In this document: positions 25,754-34,463 of the stretch, one piece after another
How positions within the stretch are numbered: position 1 is the first letter of the stretch
How the letters are laid out: every line of letters begins with the position of its first letter
From: Clostridiales bacterium
GTDB lineage: Bacteria > Bacillota > Clostridia > Caldicoprobacterales > Xylanivirgaceae
Direction of reading: 5' to 3'
Length of the DNA: 39,220 nucleotides
Assembly (NCBI GenBank): GCA_012799205.1
Contig: JAAZLT010000024.1
Span: 1-39,220, forward strand
Notes under the pieces: generated by a model
The model's database searches: none
The model's input: only the letters and a program-made list of their open reading frames with translations
What the model was told of the DNA's origin: nothing
Translations under genes and position numbers: made by a program

Positions 25754-26857
25754 TTATGCCCCTTGCATTTTAAGCCTCATAAATTCCATATATCTATTCC
25801 AATCATATCTACTAAAGTAGTGATGACCTGGGCGAATATGATATCCAATGTCTCCAGAGTGCAATTCAGTTGGAGATTTTGGATACTCATTAGGCGTTAT
25901 AAGCCCTCTATAGCCTAATAGCTTGTAAACTTTAGATGCAACTACACATGATAAAAATTCAGACTTGGGATCAGCCCCTCTATCTAGCTCTGAACTTCCT
26001 ACACAGATATGGCGCGGTGCTATCACTGCAAGTAGATAATGCTGATCATAGGGCATATCGATATCTTCACGCCCATCAAAGCTTTTAAAATTTTCGCAAA
26101 ACCATTCCCAGCTTCCGACTCTTATAAAATCTGATATCCTCTCGCCTGTGGAATGCTTTGCTATGGCTGCACCACCGATACCAGAATTATTGGATATCCC
26201 CATAAAAAAACGTTCATCCTGTGCTGCACACCAAAGAGCAGTCTTGCCAAGTCTAGAATGACCTACTACAGCTATATGATCATGGTCGATATCCTCCCTG
26301 GTTAGGAGATAGTCCATAACTCTACTTGCACCATAAGCCCACATACCTATCTTGCCCCATTCACTTGGCCTCCTTTTTCTATCGCCGATATAAAGTTTCC
26401 CTAAGCCATCTGTATAATCACCATGATGGTTATCATTTACCATATCCTTGTAATTCACTATGGCAAGCGCGAAACCGTGATCTGTAATCTCCTCTACCGG
26501 AGAATATCTATCTGGGATATCTGATCTAAAGGCTATGTGCAAGAATAATGGTGCATGTGGATTGTTTCTAGGCAAAAATAGATAAAATGGAAACGTACAA
26601 TCGCCTTTTGGGGTATCAAATGTAATCTCTATAAGCTGTTGATTGACCTTCCCTGCAAAAGCTCTCTCCTCTCCCTGCTCTATTATCCTTCCTGTAACAA
26701 CCTTAGGCGGTTCCGGCGTAAATCCATATATATTCTCTTGCAGTATATCAAGTAGCTCTTCCCTTCGCTCTTTCCATAAATCTTTTGTACACACCCTTCC
26801 ATCATTCATAGTAAGAAGTGGCGGCAAATTCCTCTGTAAGATCTCTTCTTTTAGCAT
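25754..26857 (-). CDS. CE15-like glucuronoyl esterase / alpha-beta hydrolase, apparently cytosolic
   Basis: A 367-residue alpha/beta hydrolase. The nucleophile motif is VVGHSRLGKTALWCAAQDER, with Ser201, and GISNNSGIGGAAIAKHSTGE follows; both blocks are typical of bacterial CE15 glucuronoyl esterases. The C-terminal GYHIRPGHHYFS contains the probable catalytic histidine (H345 or H346). CE15 enzymes split the ester between lignin alcohols and the 4-O-methyl-glucuronic acid of xylan. There is no signal peptide at the N-terminus (MLKEEILQRNLPPLLTMNDG), so it may act on imported uronyl esters. ATG 26857 has AGGGGGA 6 nt upstream. It is downstream of a serine hydrolase, RidA and GH20 on the same strand. 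Confidence 0.85.
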   Translation of the reverse strand: MLKEEILQRNLPPLLTMNDGRVCTKDLWKERREELLDILQENIYGFTPEPPKVVTGRIIEQGEERAFAGKVNQQLIEITFDTPKGDCTFPFYLFLPRNNPHAPLFLHIAFRSDIPDRYSPVEEITDHGFALAIVNYKDMVNDNHHGDYTDGLGKLYIGDRKRRPSEWGKIGMWAYGASRVMDYLLTREDIDHDHIAVVGHSRLGKTALWCAAQDERFFMGISNNSGIGGAAIAKHSTGERISDFIRVGSWEWFCENFKSFDGREDIDMPYDQHYLLAVIAPRHICVGSSELDRGADPKSEFLSCVVASKVYKLLGYRGLITPNEYPKSPTELHSGDIGYHIRPGHHYFSRYDWNRYMEFMRLKMQGA

Positions 26858-26988
26858 AGCATATCCCCCTATACTCTAGATTTTATCCACATATAACCCT
26901 ATATCTACCTAGTTATGAAGCTCTATACTCATTCGATGTCTTGCATTAATCTAAATACTGGACTATATATTTGCATATAAATTAAATA

Positions 26989-28458
26989 TTAAGCTTTATA
27001 GCCACCTGCAAATCCTTGATATTCATTTAAGAAAAATTCCGCAGTTTTACTCATATATACACTAATCTGATCGTCTTTAAATGATAGGGTGATGGTCAGA
27101 TTTCCTAAATGATCATCTATTATATAAGATCGGATAACAAGTTTATCTTCCTCCGTCCACGCAGCACAATTTGTAGATTTATACATATCACCCAATGGTT
27201 TATTTATCGTATCACCAAAATAATGGGTCTCTGGAAAACCACACTCTATATATTTTTTTATTCCAAAGTAGAGCCTTTTGTCTCCTCTTGGATTTGTATA
27301 ATTAAGTACCCCTTCATCTCCATCTATGGATATTCCTAGTTTTGATATCTGCATAGGGTTATCCCTGAGTTTATATGTGACATTATTTACGGATTCTAGT
27401 ACACCACTTTCAGCCTCTCCAGCTATAGGTATAAACTCAAGAGATGAGCATCTATCTACTAGGTCCTTATATGACTTTTCATCCCCTGGTAGCCTATCCA
27501 TGAGTCTTTTTACTATCTTATGCCAGACCAGTTCATATATCATGCGCCCTGCCTGTACATCGCCTTGAGTGTCCGCTGTGCATACAAATAGAAAATCCTG
27601 TTTTGGGAAACAAAATGCAAACTGTGAACCCATGCCTCTAAATGAAAATGCTCCATCTTTCATAATCCATATCTGGTACCCATATCCATTGTTCCAGGGA
27701 TAGTTGGTACTATCCGGATTATTATCTATCTGTTTGGTTGTAGCAGCCTTTATATATTCTTTGGATATTAGCTGTTTGCCGTTATATTTACCCTCATTTA
27801 AGAATACAAGTGCAAACTTTGCAAGATCTCTAGTAGTAGCCATAACTCCTGATCCGCCCCAAGAATACCCCTCCGGTGCTTTAATACACCATGCATCTTC
27901 TGAAAAGCCTATATGATCTAGAAGGCCTTCTCTCATATATTCGAGAAATGGCATTCCTGCTATCCTTTCGACTATTACATTTAGTATATAGGTGCCTGAT
28001 GTATCATATTTGAATATAGTGCCTGCAGGATGATTTGTGGGAGTGTTAAAAAATGTCCATGCCCAGTCATCATATTCTAATCCATAAGTAGTTGTTTCAT
28101 AAGGTGTTGCCATAATAAGAAGATCCCTGATGGTAGCATCGCCAATATACGGCTCTAGCTTATCAGGCAGTTTATCTGGAAAATACTTTACTATCTTATC
28201 ATCTAGACTGAGTTTTCCCTCATCATGAAGCATCCCTATGGCAGCCGCCACAAAAGTCTTGCTTACAGAGTACATCCTATGCAGTCTATCTTTATCAAAG
28301 GGCGTCCAATATCCTTCCGCTCCTACCTTGCCATGCCTTATCAGCATAAAACTGTGCATACATAATCTGCTTTCTTCCAAAGCATCTAAAAGCTCTTCCA
28401 CCCATTTAGATGAAAACCCTAAGCTCTCTGGTGTTGCCATTTTTAATTCATTTGACAT
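26989..28458 (-). CDS. Serine hydrolase, class C beta-lactamase fold
   Basis: A 489-residue protein. The N-terminal 330 residues form a beta-lactamase/penicillin-binding-protein-like domain: the S-x-x-K motif is SVSK (S64-K67) in RMYSVSKTFVAAA, and the YDTSGTYILN segment supplies the tyrosine region. The C-terminal 150 residues look like a separate beta-rich domain (LYFGIKKYIECGFPETHYFG). There is no signal peptide, so it is likely a cytosolic esterase or peptidase rather than a drug-resistance enzyme. It lies between RidA and the CE15-like esterase (gaps of 112 and 131 nt). Substrate unknown. Confidence 0.9.
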   Translation of the reverse strand: MSNELKMATPESLGFSSKWVEELLDALEESRLCMHSFMLIRHGKVGAEGYWTPFDKDRLHRMYSVSKTFVAAAIGMLHDEGKLSLDDKIVKYFPDKLPDKLEPYIGDATIRDLLIMATPYETTTYGLEYDDWAWTFFNTPTNHPAGTIFKYDTSGTYILNVIVERIAGMPFLEYMREGLLDHIGFSEDAWCIKAPEGYSWGGSGVMATTRDLAKFALVFLNEGKYNGKQLISKEYIKAATTKQIDNNPDSTNYPWNNGYGYQIWIMKDGAFSFRGMGSQFAFCFPKQDFLFVCTADTQGDVQAGRMIYELVWHKIVKRLMDRLPGDEKSYKDLVDRCSSLEFIPIAGEAESGVLESVNNVTYKLRDNPMQISKLGISIDGDEGVLNYTNPRGDKRLYFGIKKYIECGFPETHYFGDTINKPLGDMYKSTNCAAWTEEDKLVIRSYIIDDHLGNLTITLSFKDDQISVYMSKTAEFFLNEYQGFAGGYKA

Positions 28459-28570
28459 TTTACATTATCCCCCTTTTCATTTTTATGTTTGATATCTTTT
28501 CAATTGTTTTGCATACTTTTTACATATTATACTTCTCGCCCTAATACTCTATCTTCTTTCCTACCTAGGG

Positions 28571-29044
28571 CTAGGAATCTAGCTCTATCAATAATTCTAT
28601 TTCCACGGAAATGTCACCTGGCAGCACATTTACACCAATAGCCGATCTGGCTGGACATTTATCTTCACCGAATATATCCACAAGAAGCTTAGATGCTGCA
28701 TTTACAACTTGAGGCTGCTTATAAAAATCATTGGAACTTGCTACAAATGCTAGCATCTTTACAAAATCCTTTACTTTATTAAGGTCTCCTAAATCTCTAT
28801 CTAGTACAGCCAATATATTTAAAATGCATCTTCGAGCTGCCTCTTGTCCCTCTTCAAGGGATACATCCTCCCCTACTTTTCCAATTATATCTGGCAATCC
28901 CTCTATAGCTGGGCCACATCCTGATATATAGGCAAGGTTTTCCCCGAATAGCTTCATTGGCTCATATACTCCAGCCTTCTCTGGTGCTTCGGGAAGCTCA
29001 ATATTCAGTTTCTTTAAGTTTTCATATACATCTTTACCTGACAT
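28571..29044 (-). CDS. RidA/YjgF family protein
   Basis: A 157-residue protein of the RidA (YjgF/YER057c/UK114) superfamily, here the longer ~150-residue subgroup. Family RidA proteins hydrolyse reactive enamine/imine intermediates made by PLP enzymes. The C-terminal CPARSAIGVNVLPGDISVEIE contains the conserved arginine of the RSA block. ATG 29044 has AGAGGAATATAAA upstream. It sits between the GH20 and serine hydrolase genes. No PLP enzyme is adjacent, so its role in this locus is unclear; amino sugar or uronate metabolism could generate its substrate (inference). Confidence 0.9.
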   Translation of the reverse strand: MSGKDVYENLKKLNIELPEAPEKAGVYEPMKLFGENLAYISGCGPAIEGLPDIIGKVGEDVSLEEGQEAARRCILNILAVLDRDLGDLNKVKDFVKMLAFVASSNDFYKQPQVVNAASKLLVDIFGEDKCPARSAIGVNVLPGDISVEIELLIELDS

Positions 29045-29135
29045 TTTATATTCCTCTTTTCTATATTATTTAATTTTTGCTCTACATTTATGATAGCTCT
29101 AACCCTATTTAGGGATCAAACTTCTTGAATGGGAA

Positions 29136-31052
29136 TCATATATCATTTACAGTGGCTATTCTTGAATATTGGTGTACCCAATATCCTAATACCTCTTTTT
29201 CATTTTGCCTCTCTCCGGTAAAATATAATCTCTCTTCTTCAAACTCTTCTATAGAGTTGAGACTTCCATCAAGATATGCTCCAATCCTCTCTATAGCTGT
29301 ATCTATTCTGGTGAGAAGTCCCCCATATCGGATATCTAATACTTCCCATCCAAAAGATTTATTCGTCTTAAACCATTGACTCCTATGAGATAGCCTTAAG
29401 GCTTTGATTCTTTTATAAAGCTCTGGTAATAGATTATCTTTGATATCTCTTAGCCCATCTCTATCATTATTATCATAGGCTTTTTTCATATTACAACCTA
29501 TATCTGCCTTTATAGCCAGTACATTTGCTATATTATATGGTAGGTCAAATATATAATGCCATTTAGGATATGAGTCTCTATGAGAAAGTAGATTCTTTGC
29601 CACATTTTCATAGTGTTTACCAAGCTCTAATCCCTCAATATGCTTATCAAAAAGACCTAGCATGATATCTTGCCATAAAAGAGGTGTTGTAGGATTTGGT
29701 GGATTGGTATTGCTGGGAAGATTTGATCTCTCATACATGCCATAGTCAGTAAGCCCAGGAATTACATCTAGGTCCTCTAGATCCTCCATAGCATCCATAG
29801 GCACTCCCATAATAAATTCAAATCTTTCTTTCATAGCCTCTTTATCTACATCTTCATTGTATGTATGCTCTGCAAATAGCTGAAGCCCTGGAAGTCCTGC
29901 AAATAAGTTGGTCTCCCCACCATTATTTCCCCACATGGTGGCTATTACATCTCTTACGCCTTTTGCTTTACAGGCATTTAGTGCAGGATCAGTTGTAATA
30001 TAGGTCTTAGTGAAATTTGGCGTAGGTCCATACCATGTCCATACTCCCCCTGCAAATACTATATTATTATCAAAGGTCTGATGCTCCTTTATAAAGTCTA
30101 TATAAAAATCCTCTTCATGATTATAATAATCCCAATATACTAAGTCTACTTCCTTTGGTACATTCTTTTTAACATCTTCTGGAATGTCTGCATTTATATC
30201 ATAATAGGCCCCTGATTTTGAACCCAGCCTAAAATACATATCACTCCATATCATGGGCTGTAGCTCATATTTATCACAGATTTCAAGAACCCTATCAAGA
30301 TGTTCATTCATAATATCAAATCTTCTCCTGTACCCATGTTTTTTAAGATACTGTCCGAGTCCCAGGTCATAGGCCTCATCCATTCCTATATGAATTCTCT
30401 TACTTCTAACTGCAGATGAGGATGCCCTGATCATGCTTTCTATAAAATCATATGTCTTCTCCTCACCAACCAGCAAGATATCTTGATTGTCTTTCATATC
30501 ACTGGCATAGGGCCATTTCAGCGCATGCCTTAAATGTCCAAGGGTTTGAATGCAGGGGATTACCTCTATGCCGAATATATCTGCAAAATCATCACATTCT
30601 ACTAGCTCCTCATGGCTATATCTTCCCCTCATATAACCGAAATAGGGATAATCATCTAGCGTATATGTATCTTCAGTATATAGCATCATCATGTTTATCC
30701 CCATGGCTGCGAGCTTAACCAGATAATCCTTGATGCTATCAACGGTTAAGACTCTATTTCGGGACACGTCGAACATAGGACCAACAGTGTCAAAGTGGAT
30801 ATCTTCTATCTTTTTAAAGTTGCCGCCCTCTTTTAGGCCCTGCATAAATGTTATAAGTCCTCTGAAAAAATGGATCTTATCTCTATAATATATCTTGCCC
30901 TTCCCATCTTCAAAGGCGACTTCAATATTACCTACCCCATTTTTAACTTCAACTAATATTCCATTTTCTCCAGTGGAGAAATTAAATCTCTCCTTAAATA
31001 TCTCTATGCCTTTCCGTAACTCCTCTAGATTTCCAACAAAATTGAGCTTCAT
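29136..31052 (-). CDS. Beta-N-acetylhexosaminidase-like glycoside hydrolase, GH20
   Basis: The track begins at 31103, but ATG 31052 has GAGGGGG 8 nt upstream, giving 638 residues. The barrel contains MGINMMMLYTEDTYTLDDYP and the catalytic pair D225-E226 in RIHIGMDEAYDLG, the GH20 DE dyad; the neighbour VIPCIQTLGHLRHALKWP also fits. GH20 enzymes remove terminal GlcNAc or GalNAc by substrate-assisted catalysis. No signal peptide is seen, so it likely acts on imported oligosaccharides. An alpha-helical C-terminal part of about 200 residues follows the barrel. It is the first gene of the minus-strand set GH20-RidA-serine hydrolase-CE15. Confidence 0.9.
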   Translation of the reverse strand: MKLNFVGNLEELRKGIEIFKERFNFSTGENGILVEVKNGVGNIEVAFEDGKGKIYYRDKIHFFRGLITFMQGLKEGGNFKKIEDIHFDTVGPMFDVSRNRVLTVDSIKDYLVKLAAMGINMMMLYTEDTYTLDDYPYFGYMRGRYSHEELVECDDFADIFGIEVIPCIQTLGHLRHALKWPYASDMKDNQDILLVGEEKTYDFIESMIRASSSAVRSKRIHIGMDEAYDLGLGQYLKKHGYRRRFDIMNEHLDRVLEICDKYELQPMIWSDMYFRLGSKSGAYYDINADIPEDVKKNVPKEVDLVYWDYYNHEEDFYIDFIKEHQTFDNNIVFAGGVWTWYGPTPNFTKTYITTDPALNACKAKGVRDVIATMWGNNGGETNLFAGLPGLQLFAEHTYNEDVDKEAMKERFEFIMGVPMDAMEDLEDLDVIPGLTDYGMYERSNLPSNTNPPNPTTPLLWQDIMLGLFDKHIEGLELGKHYENVAKNLLSHRDSYPKWHYIFDLPYNIANVLAIKADIGCNMKKAYDNNDRDGLRDIKDNLLPELYKRIKALRLSHRSQWFKTNKSFGWEVLDIRYGGLLTRIDTAIERIGAYLDGSLNSIEEFEEERLYFTGERQNEKEVLGYWVHQYSRIATVNDI

Positions 31053-31263
31053 AAAATATTCCCCCTCTAAAGGTTTTATTTCTGCATATTTAAGCTTCTT
31101 CACCCTATGAAAATATTCGACATAATATATAGAATTCCTTTTAATAATTGGTTTTACTAAACCTCTATAGCATATCTCTATCCCATAGCGTAGTGGATTA
31201 TATCAATCGTAGCCTACATTTTCCGCGATCTACAAGATCATAATATAGATTTTTTATACTATA

Positions 31264-31593
31264 TCAAATACTTTGAACCAAGATCATATATACAATAGTC
31301 CCCACCCCTATACTTAAAAGGGTATTTCTCTTAAGATTATGTATTATGACTATGCAAATTATAGCTATGGCCTCTACAATGCCATATGAAAATGTTGTAA
31401 ATTCTATATCTTTTAAGCAATATACCACCAATAGACCAATAGCTGAGTAAGGTAGGACTTCGCCTAGATATTTAATATAAGAGTTATTTGCACCAGCTGT
31501 CTTAAATAGAACAAATGGCAAAAACCTTGTGATCATAGTACCTGTTGCCACCATTAATATAATTATAAAAGTCTCAACTACTGTTAAAGTCAC
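31264..31593 (-). CDS. azlD: AzlD-type branched-chain amino acid export subunit
   Basis: A 109-residue membrane protein of the AzlD family with four hydrophobic segments and the family motif TMITRFLPFVLF near residue 20. It works with AzlC to export branched-chain amino acids or analogues. Start GTG 31593 overlaps the AzlC stop as GTGA, a typical coupling. It is the last gene of the MocR-AzlC-AzlD set. Confidence 0.9.
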   Translation of the reverse strand: MTLTVVETFIIILMVATGTMITRFLPFVLFKTAGANNSYIKYLGEVLPYSAIGLLVVYCLKDIEFTTFSYGIVEAIAIICIVIIHNLKRNTLLSIGVGTIVYMILVQSI

Positions 31594-32306
31594 TCTATCT
31601 CCCCCTTTTGCATCGTTTGCATATTGGTATATCTGCTTCTAAAAATTGTCAATACAGCCATAATTGAAGCCATCGAAGGAATTATAAAGTTGTCTTTCCC
31701 AAATATAATAAGGCATAGCGCAGTGCACAATACTCCGATAATAGCAGGCCTGTGATCCTCTTTTTCCTTCCACTGTTCTATAAATATAACTACAAATAGA
31801 GCAGTTAACGCAAAATCAAGCCCCTTTATATTAAATGAAATTATAGGACCTAATATCCCACCAAGGGCTGAACCTAAGATCCAATAGAGATGATTAAGTA
31901 GCGTTATATAAAACATAAATAGAGCCTTATCTATCCCCTTCGGCGGCTTAACTGAACATACAATAGAAAATGTTTCGTCGCATAGCCCAAATATGAGATA
32001 TGGTTTTACCTTGCCAGTCTCTTTATATTTTTGTAGCATAGATAGCCCATAAAAAATATGCCTAGCATTTATAAGTAGGGTCATAAGTAGAGCATATATA
32101 GGATTAAATGCAGTAGTTAGAAATGTAATGGCCATATATTGTGCAGACCCAGCAAAGGCTAGAAGGCTCATGAGAGCTGTCCATCCAACACCGTACCCTT
32201 TACTATTCATCAAAATTCCATATGCTATACCTAAAAACATAAACCCAGTAAACACTGGTATAGTATGCGGAAATGCCACCTTTAAAATATCAAGCTTTGT
32301 CTTCAA
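31590..32306 (-). CDS. azlC: AzlC-type branched-chain amino acid export permease
   Basis: A 238-residue polytopic protein with AzlC family features: FAGSAQYMAITFLT, LLINARHIFYGLSML, and FGLCDETFSIVCS. Length is typical. The TTG start at 32306 has GAGGTGAGAG upstream. It follows the MocR regulator by 21 nt and overlaps AzlD, so the three are likely one operon. Substrates in other bacteria are leucine/isoleucine/valine and analogues such as azaleucine. Confidence 0.93.
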   Translation of the reverse strand: MKTKLDILKVAFPHTIPVFTGFMFLGIAYGILMNSKGYGVGWTALMSLLAFAGSAQYMAITFLTTAFNPIYALLMTLLINARHIFYGLSMLQKYKETGKVKPYLIFGLCDETFSIVCSVKPPKGIDKALFMFYITLLNHLYWILGSALGGILGPIISFNIKGLDFALTALFVVIFIEQWKEKEDHRPAIIGVLCTALCLIIFGKDNFIIPSMASIMAVLTIFRSRYTNMQTMQKGEIE

Positions 32307-32327
32307 ACTCTCACCTCGTCTATTAAC

Positions 32328-33719
32328 TTACAGCCATGCCTTAGATAATCGCTGTATTCCCTTTACTATCTCACTATCTGACATATTTGCATAGCCAAGT
32401 AATATCCTATTTAGATCCCTATTTTTACTACAATATCTAGATAGTCCATATACTCTCACGCTCTGTTCCTTCGCTGATTCTACAAGTTCTTCCTCTGTCA
32501 TATGATTATTTACTTTTACTGTTATATGTAGCCCTGCATCGGCCCCGATTATTTTAAACTTTCCCCCATATTGAGATAAAGTCATCACTAGTAGTTCCCT
32601 TTTTTTTCGATAAGCGGTTCTCACCCTATTTAGATGTCTCCCAAAATATCCTTCATCTATGAACCTTGTAAGTACCCTCTGGGCAATAGTGGATACTGGA
32701 CATATCATAAATGGTAGCTCCTCTATATACCTTGCCATAAGCTCTTTTGGCATTACCATATAGCTAATTCTAATTCCAGGGGAAAGAGATTTTGAGAAAT
32801 TGCCCATGTATATAACTCTATCACTATTTTTTAGACCCTTAAACGCGGGAATGGGCCTGCCGCTATATTTAAATTCACTATCATAATCGTCCTCTATTAT
32901 ATATCTATCATTTTTTTCATTCATCCAATTGAGTAGCTGCACCCGCCTACTGATAGGCATTATAGAGCCTGTAGGGAACTGATGGGCCGGTGTTATACAA
33001 ATTATATCAGCCTTGCTATCCCTTACACCTTTTAGCGGCATTCCATTCTCATCCACATCTATGGACACATAGTTTACATTATTTCTAGAAAATAATAGGG
33101 GTAGTTTTTCATAGCCTGGGTTTTCTATCCCAAATAATTTTCGGCCCCTAAAGAGCTGAAATAATATATAAAACAAGTATTCTGTTCCAGCACTGAGTAT
33201 AATATCTTCAGCATGGCAATCTACTCCCCTAGATTGGCGTAAATATTGTGCTATGCTATGCCTGAGATGATAATCTCCTTGTGATTCTGTCTCCTTTAAA
33301 AGATCATTATCTCTTTCATCTATCACTTCTCGGGTAATCCTGCCCCATGTATAAAACGGAAATGATTTTGCGTCTACACCCTCATATGTGAAATCATATT
33401 CTATAGAGCTAAGCCCTCTGTCTTTATCTCTATTAATCCTTTTCTCAGGTGCATCTAGTATTATTAGATTATCTATCTTTTCTACAAAATAGCCCCTTCT
33501 TTCAATGGCAGATACATAGCCCTCATCTATTAACTGTTCATAGGCTGTCGTAACGGTGTTTTGACTTACCCCCAAATGGTCGGCTAGCTTTCTCTTTGAG
33601 GGCAATTTTTCTCCATAGTCTATTCTGCCCTCTTGGATCTCTATTTTTATATATTTATATAGCTGATGATATAGAGGCTCTGCTTTAGTATCATCTAATA
33701 CAAAAGTCAAAAGCTCCAT
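32328..33719 (-). CDS. MocR/PdxR-type regulator: GntR winged helix fused to aminotransferase domain
   Basis: A 463-residue protein. Residues 1-75 are a GntR-type winged helix (LPSKRKLADHLGVSQNTVTTAYEQL). Residues about 105-460 are a fold-type I aminotransferase domain with the PLP-binding lysine K310 in GNFSKSLSPG and the DDYDSEF block before it. MocR proteins sense PLP or amino-metabolites and regulate vitamin B6, GABA or transport genes. ATG 33719 has GGGGG upstream. It is upstream of azlCD on the same strand, so it may regulate this exporter; pdxS in this window is an alternative target. Both are inference. Confidence 0.93.
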   Translation of the reverse strand: MELLTFVLDDTKAEPLYHQLYKYIKIEIQEGRIDYGEKLPSKRKLADHLGVSQNTVTTAYEQLIDEGYVSAIERRGYFVEKIDNLIILDAPEKRINRDKDRGLSSIEYDFTYEGVDAKSFPFYTWGRITREVIDERDNDLLKETESQGDYHLRHSIAQYLRQSRGVDCHAEDIILSAGTEYLFYILFQLFRGRKLFGIENPGYEKLPLLFSRNNVNYVSIDVDENGMPLKGVRDSKADIICITPAHQFPTGSIMPISRRVQLLNWMNEKNDRYIIEDDYDSEFKYSGRPIPAFKGLKNSDRVIYMGNFSKSLSPGIRISYMVMPKELMARYIEELPFMICPVSTIAQRVLTRFIDEGYFGRHLNRVRTAYRKKRELLVMTLSQYGGKFKIIGADAGLHITVKVNNHMTEEELVESAKEQSVRVYGLSRYCSKNRDLNRILLGYANMSDSEIVKGIQRLSKAWL

Positions 33720-33778
33720 AGTATTATACCCCCATAACCCTATGTGCTATTTGCCCTATAGTCTACCATAATCCCACA

Positions 33779-33807
33779 AAAAAATCAGGCACTTGGCCTG
33801 ATTTTTT
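33779..33807 (-). terminator. Intrinsic terminator of the spore-coat gene
   Basis: AAAAAATCAGGC/GCCTGATTTTTT: 12-bp stem, 5-nt loop, T-tract. It lies 17 nt after the stop of the CotF-type gene and could work in both directions. Confidence 0.88.
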
Positions 33808-33823
33808 CTTCTATTTTCAATTC

Positions 33824-34291
33824 TTACGGGTACTTTACTTCATACATTCCATGGCTGTGCATATAATTAAATATCTTTTCACCATGGGTCTGCTCATCCC
33901 TTTGTATATGCTGTATAGCTTGCCGCACCTGAGGGTCAGCTGCCTCAAATATGGCCGTATCATAAAATGCAGAGACATATTTCTCTGTCGATAGTAGATC
34001 AGTTAAAAGCATCTGATCGCTGACATTTCCACTAAAACCTTGAGTCGTACTACCTCCTGATGGTGGTTGTGAAACTGCGCTAGGACTCATATCTGGCTGC
34101 TGTCCCTGTAGCATCTGATCAATCATATTGTAATGGTGCTGCTCTTGGCTTGCAATCTCTGTTAATAAATTTTTAAGCTCAACATCTTGTACTTGGTTTG
34201 CATAACCTTGATATTTTTTGATACATATATCCTCTTGTTTTTTTGCATCTTCTAGAAGCATCTGCTCCTTTTGCGATAGTTGAATCTGCAA
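33824..34291 (-). CDS. CotF-type spore coat protein (ferritin-like helical)
   Basis: The track starts at ATG 34306, but that frame translates the Shine-Dalgarno GGGAGGTGAT itself; the better start is TTG 34291, 7 nt after it (155 residues). Two helical blocks resemble the coat F domain: QKEQMLLEDAKKQEDICIKK with EIASQEQHHYNMIDQML, and LLTDLLSTEKYVSAFYDTA with HIQRDEQTHGEKIFNYM. A Pro/Ser/Gly/Gln-rich linker (about 70-90) separates them. Such proteins form part of the outer spore coat in Bacilli and Clostridia. Its presence shows that the organism comes from a spore-forming lineage. It is monocistronic with its own terminator. Confidence 0.88.
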   Translation of the reverse strand: MQIQLSQKEQMLLEDAKKQEDICIKKYQGYANQVQDVELKNLLTEIASQEQHHYNMIDQMLQGQQPDMSPSAVSQPPSGGSTTQGFSGNVSDQMLLTDLLSTEKYVSAFYDTAIFEAADPQVRQAIQHIQRDEQTHGEKIFNYMHSHGMYEVKYP

Positions 34292-34294
34292 TAT

Positions 34295-34304
34295 ATCACC
34301 TCCC
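34295..34304 (-). promoter_or_regulatory. Ribosome binding site that fixes the coat gene start
   Basis: GGGAGGTGAT on the minus strand, nearly complementary to the 16S 3' end and 3 nt before the TTG at 34291. It lies inside the longer track ORF, which decides against ATG 34306. Confidence 0.85.
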
Positions 34305-34383
34305 ATTTGGCCTCATAATTATGTTTTGCATTTATGATTTTTTTATTCATTAAATGGCCCATTCCTGGCTATATGCTAAATAG

Positions 34384-34411
34384 TTGCCAGAGTAAAGATA
34401 AAGTGTATAAT
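34384..34411 (+). promoter_or_regulatory. Putative sigma-A promoter of the ribulokinase-like gene
   Basis: TTGCCA, 16-nt spacer, TATAAT on the plus strand, about 53 nt upstream of ATG 34464. Confidence 0.65.
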
Positions 34412-34463
34412 AATAAATGGAAGCTAATTTCCAATCATTACAATATTTTCATTGGAGGTAAAA

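Noticed and set aside
31152-31165. GGTTT-TACT-AAACC palindrome upstream of GH20
   Set aside because: Only 5-bp arms in AT-rich DNA and no matching site elsewhere in the window; not enough to call an operator.
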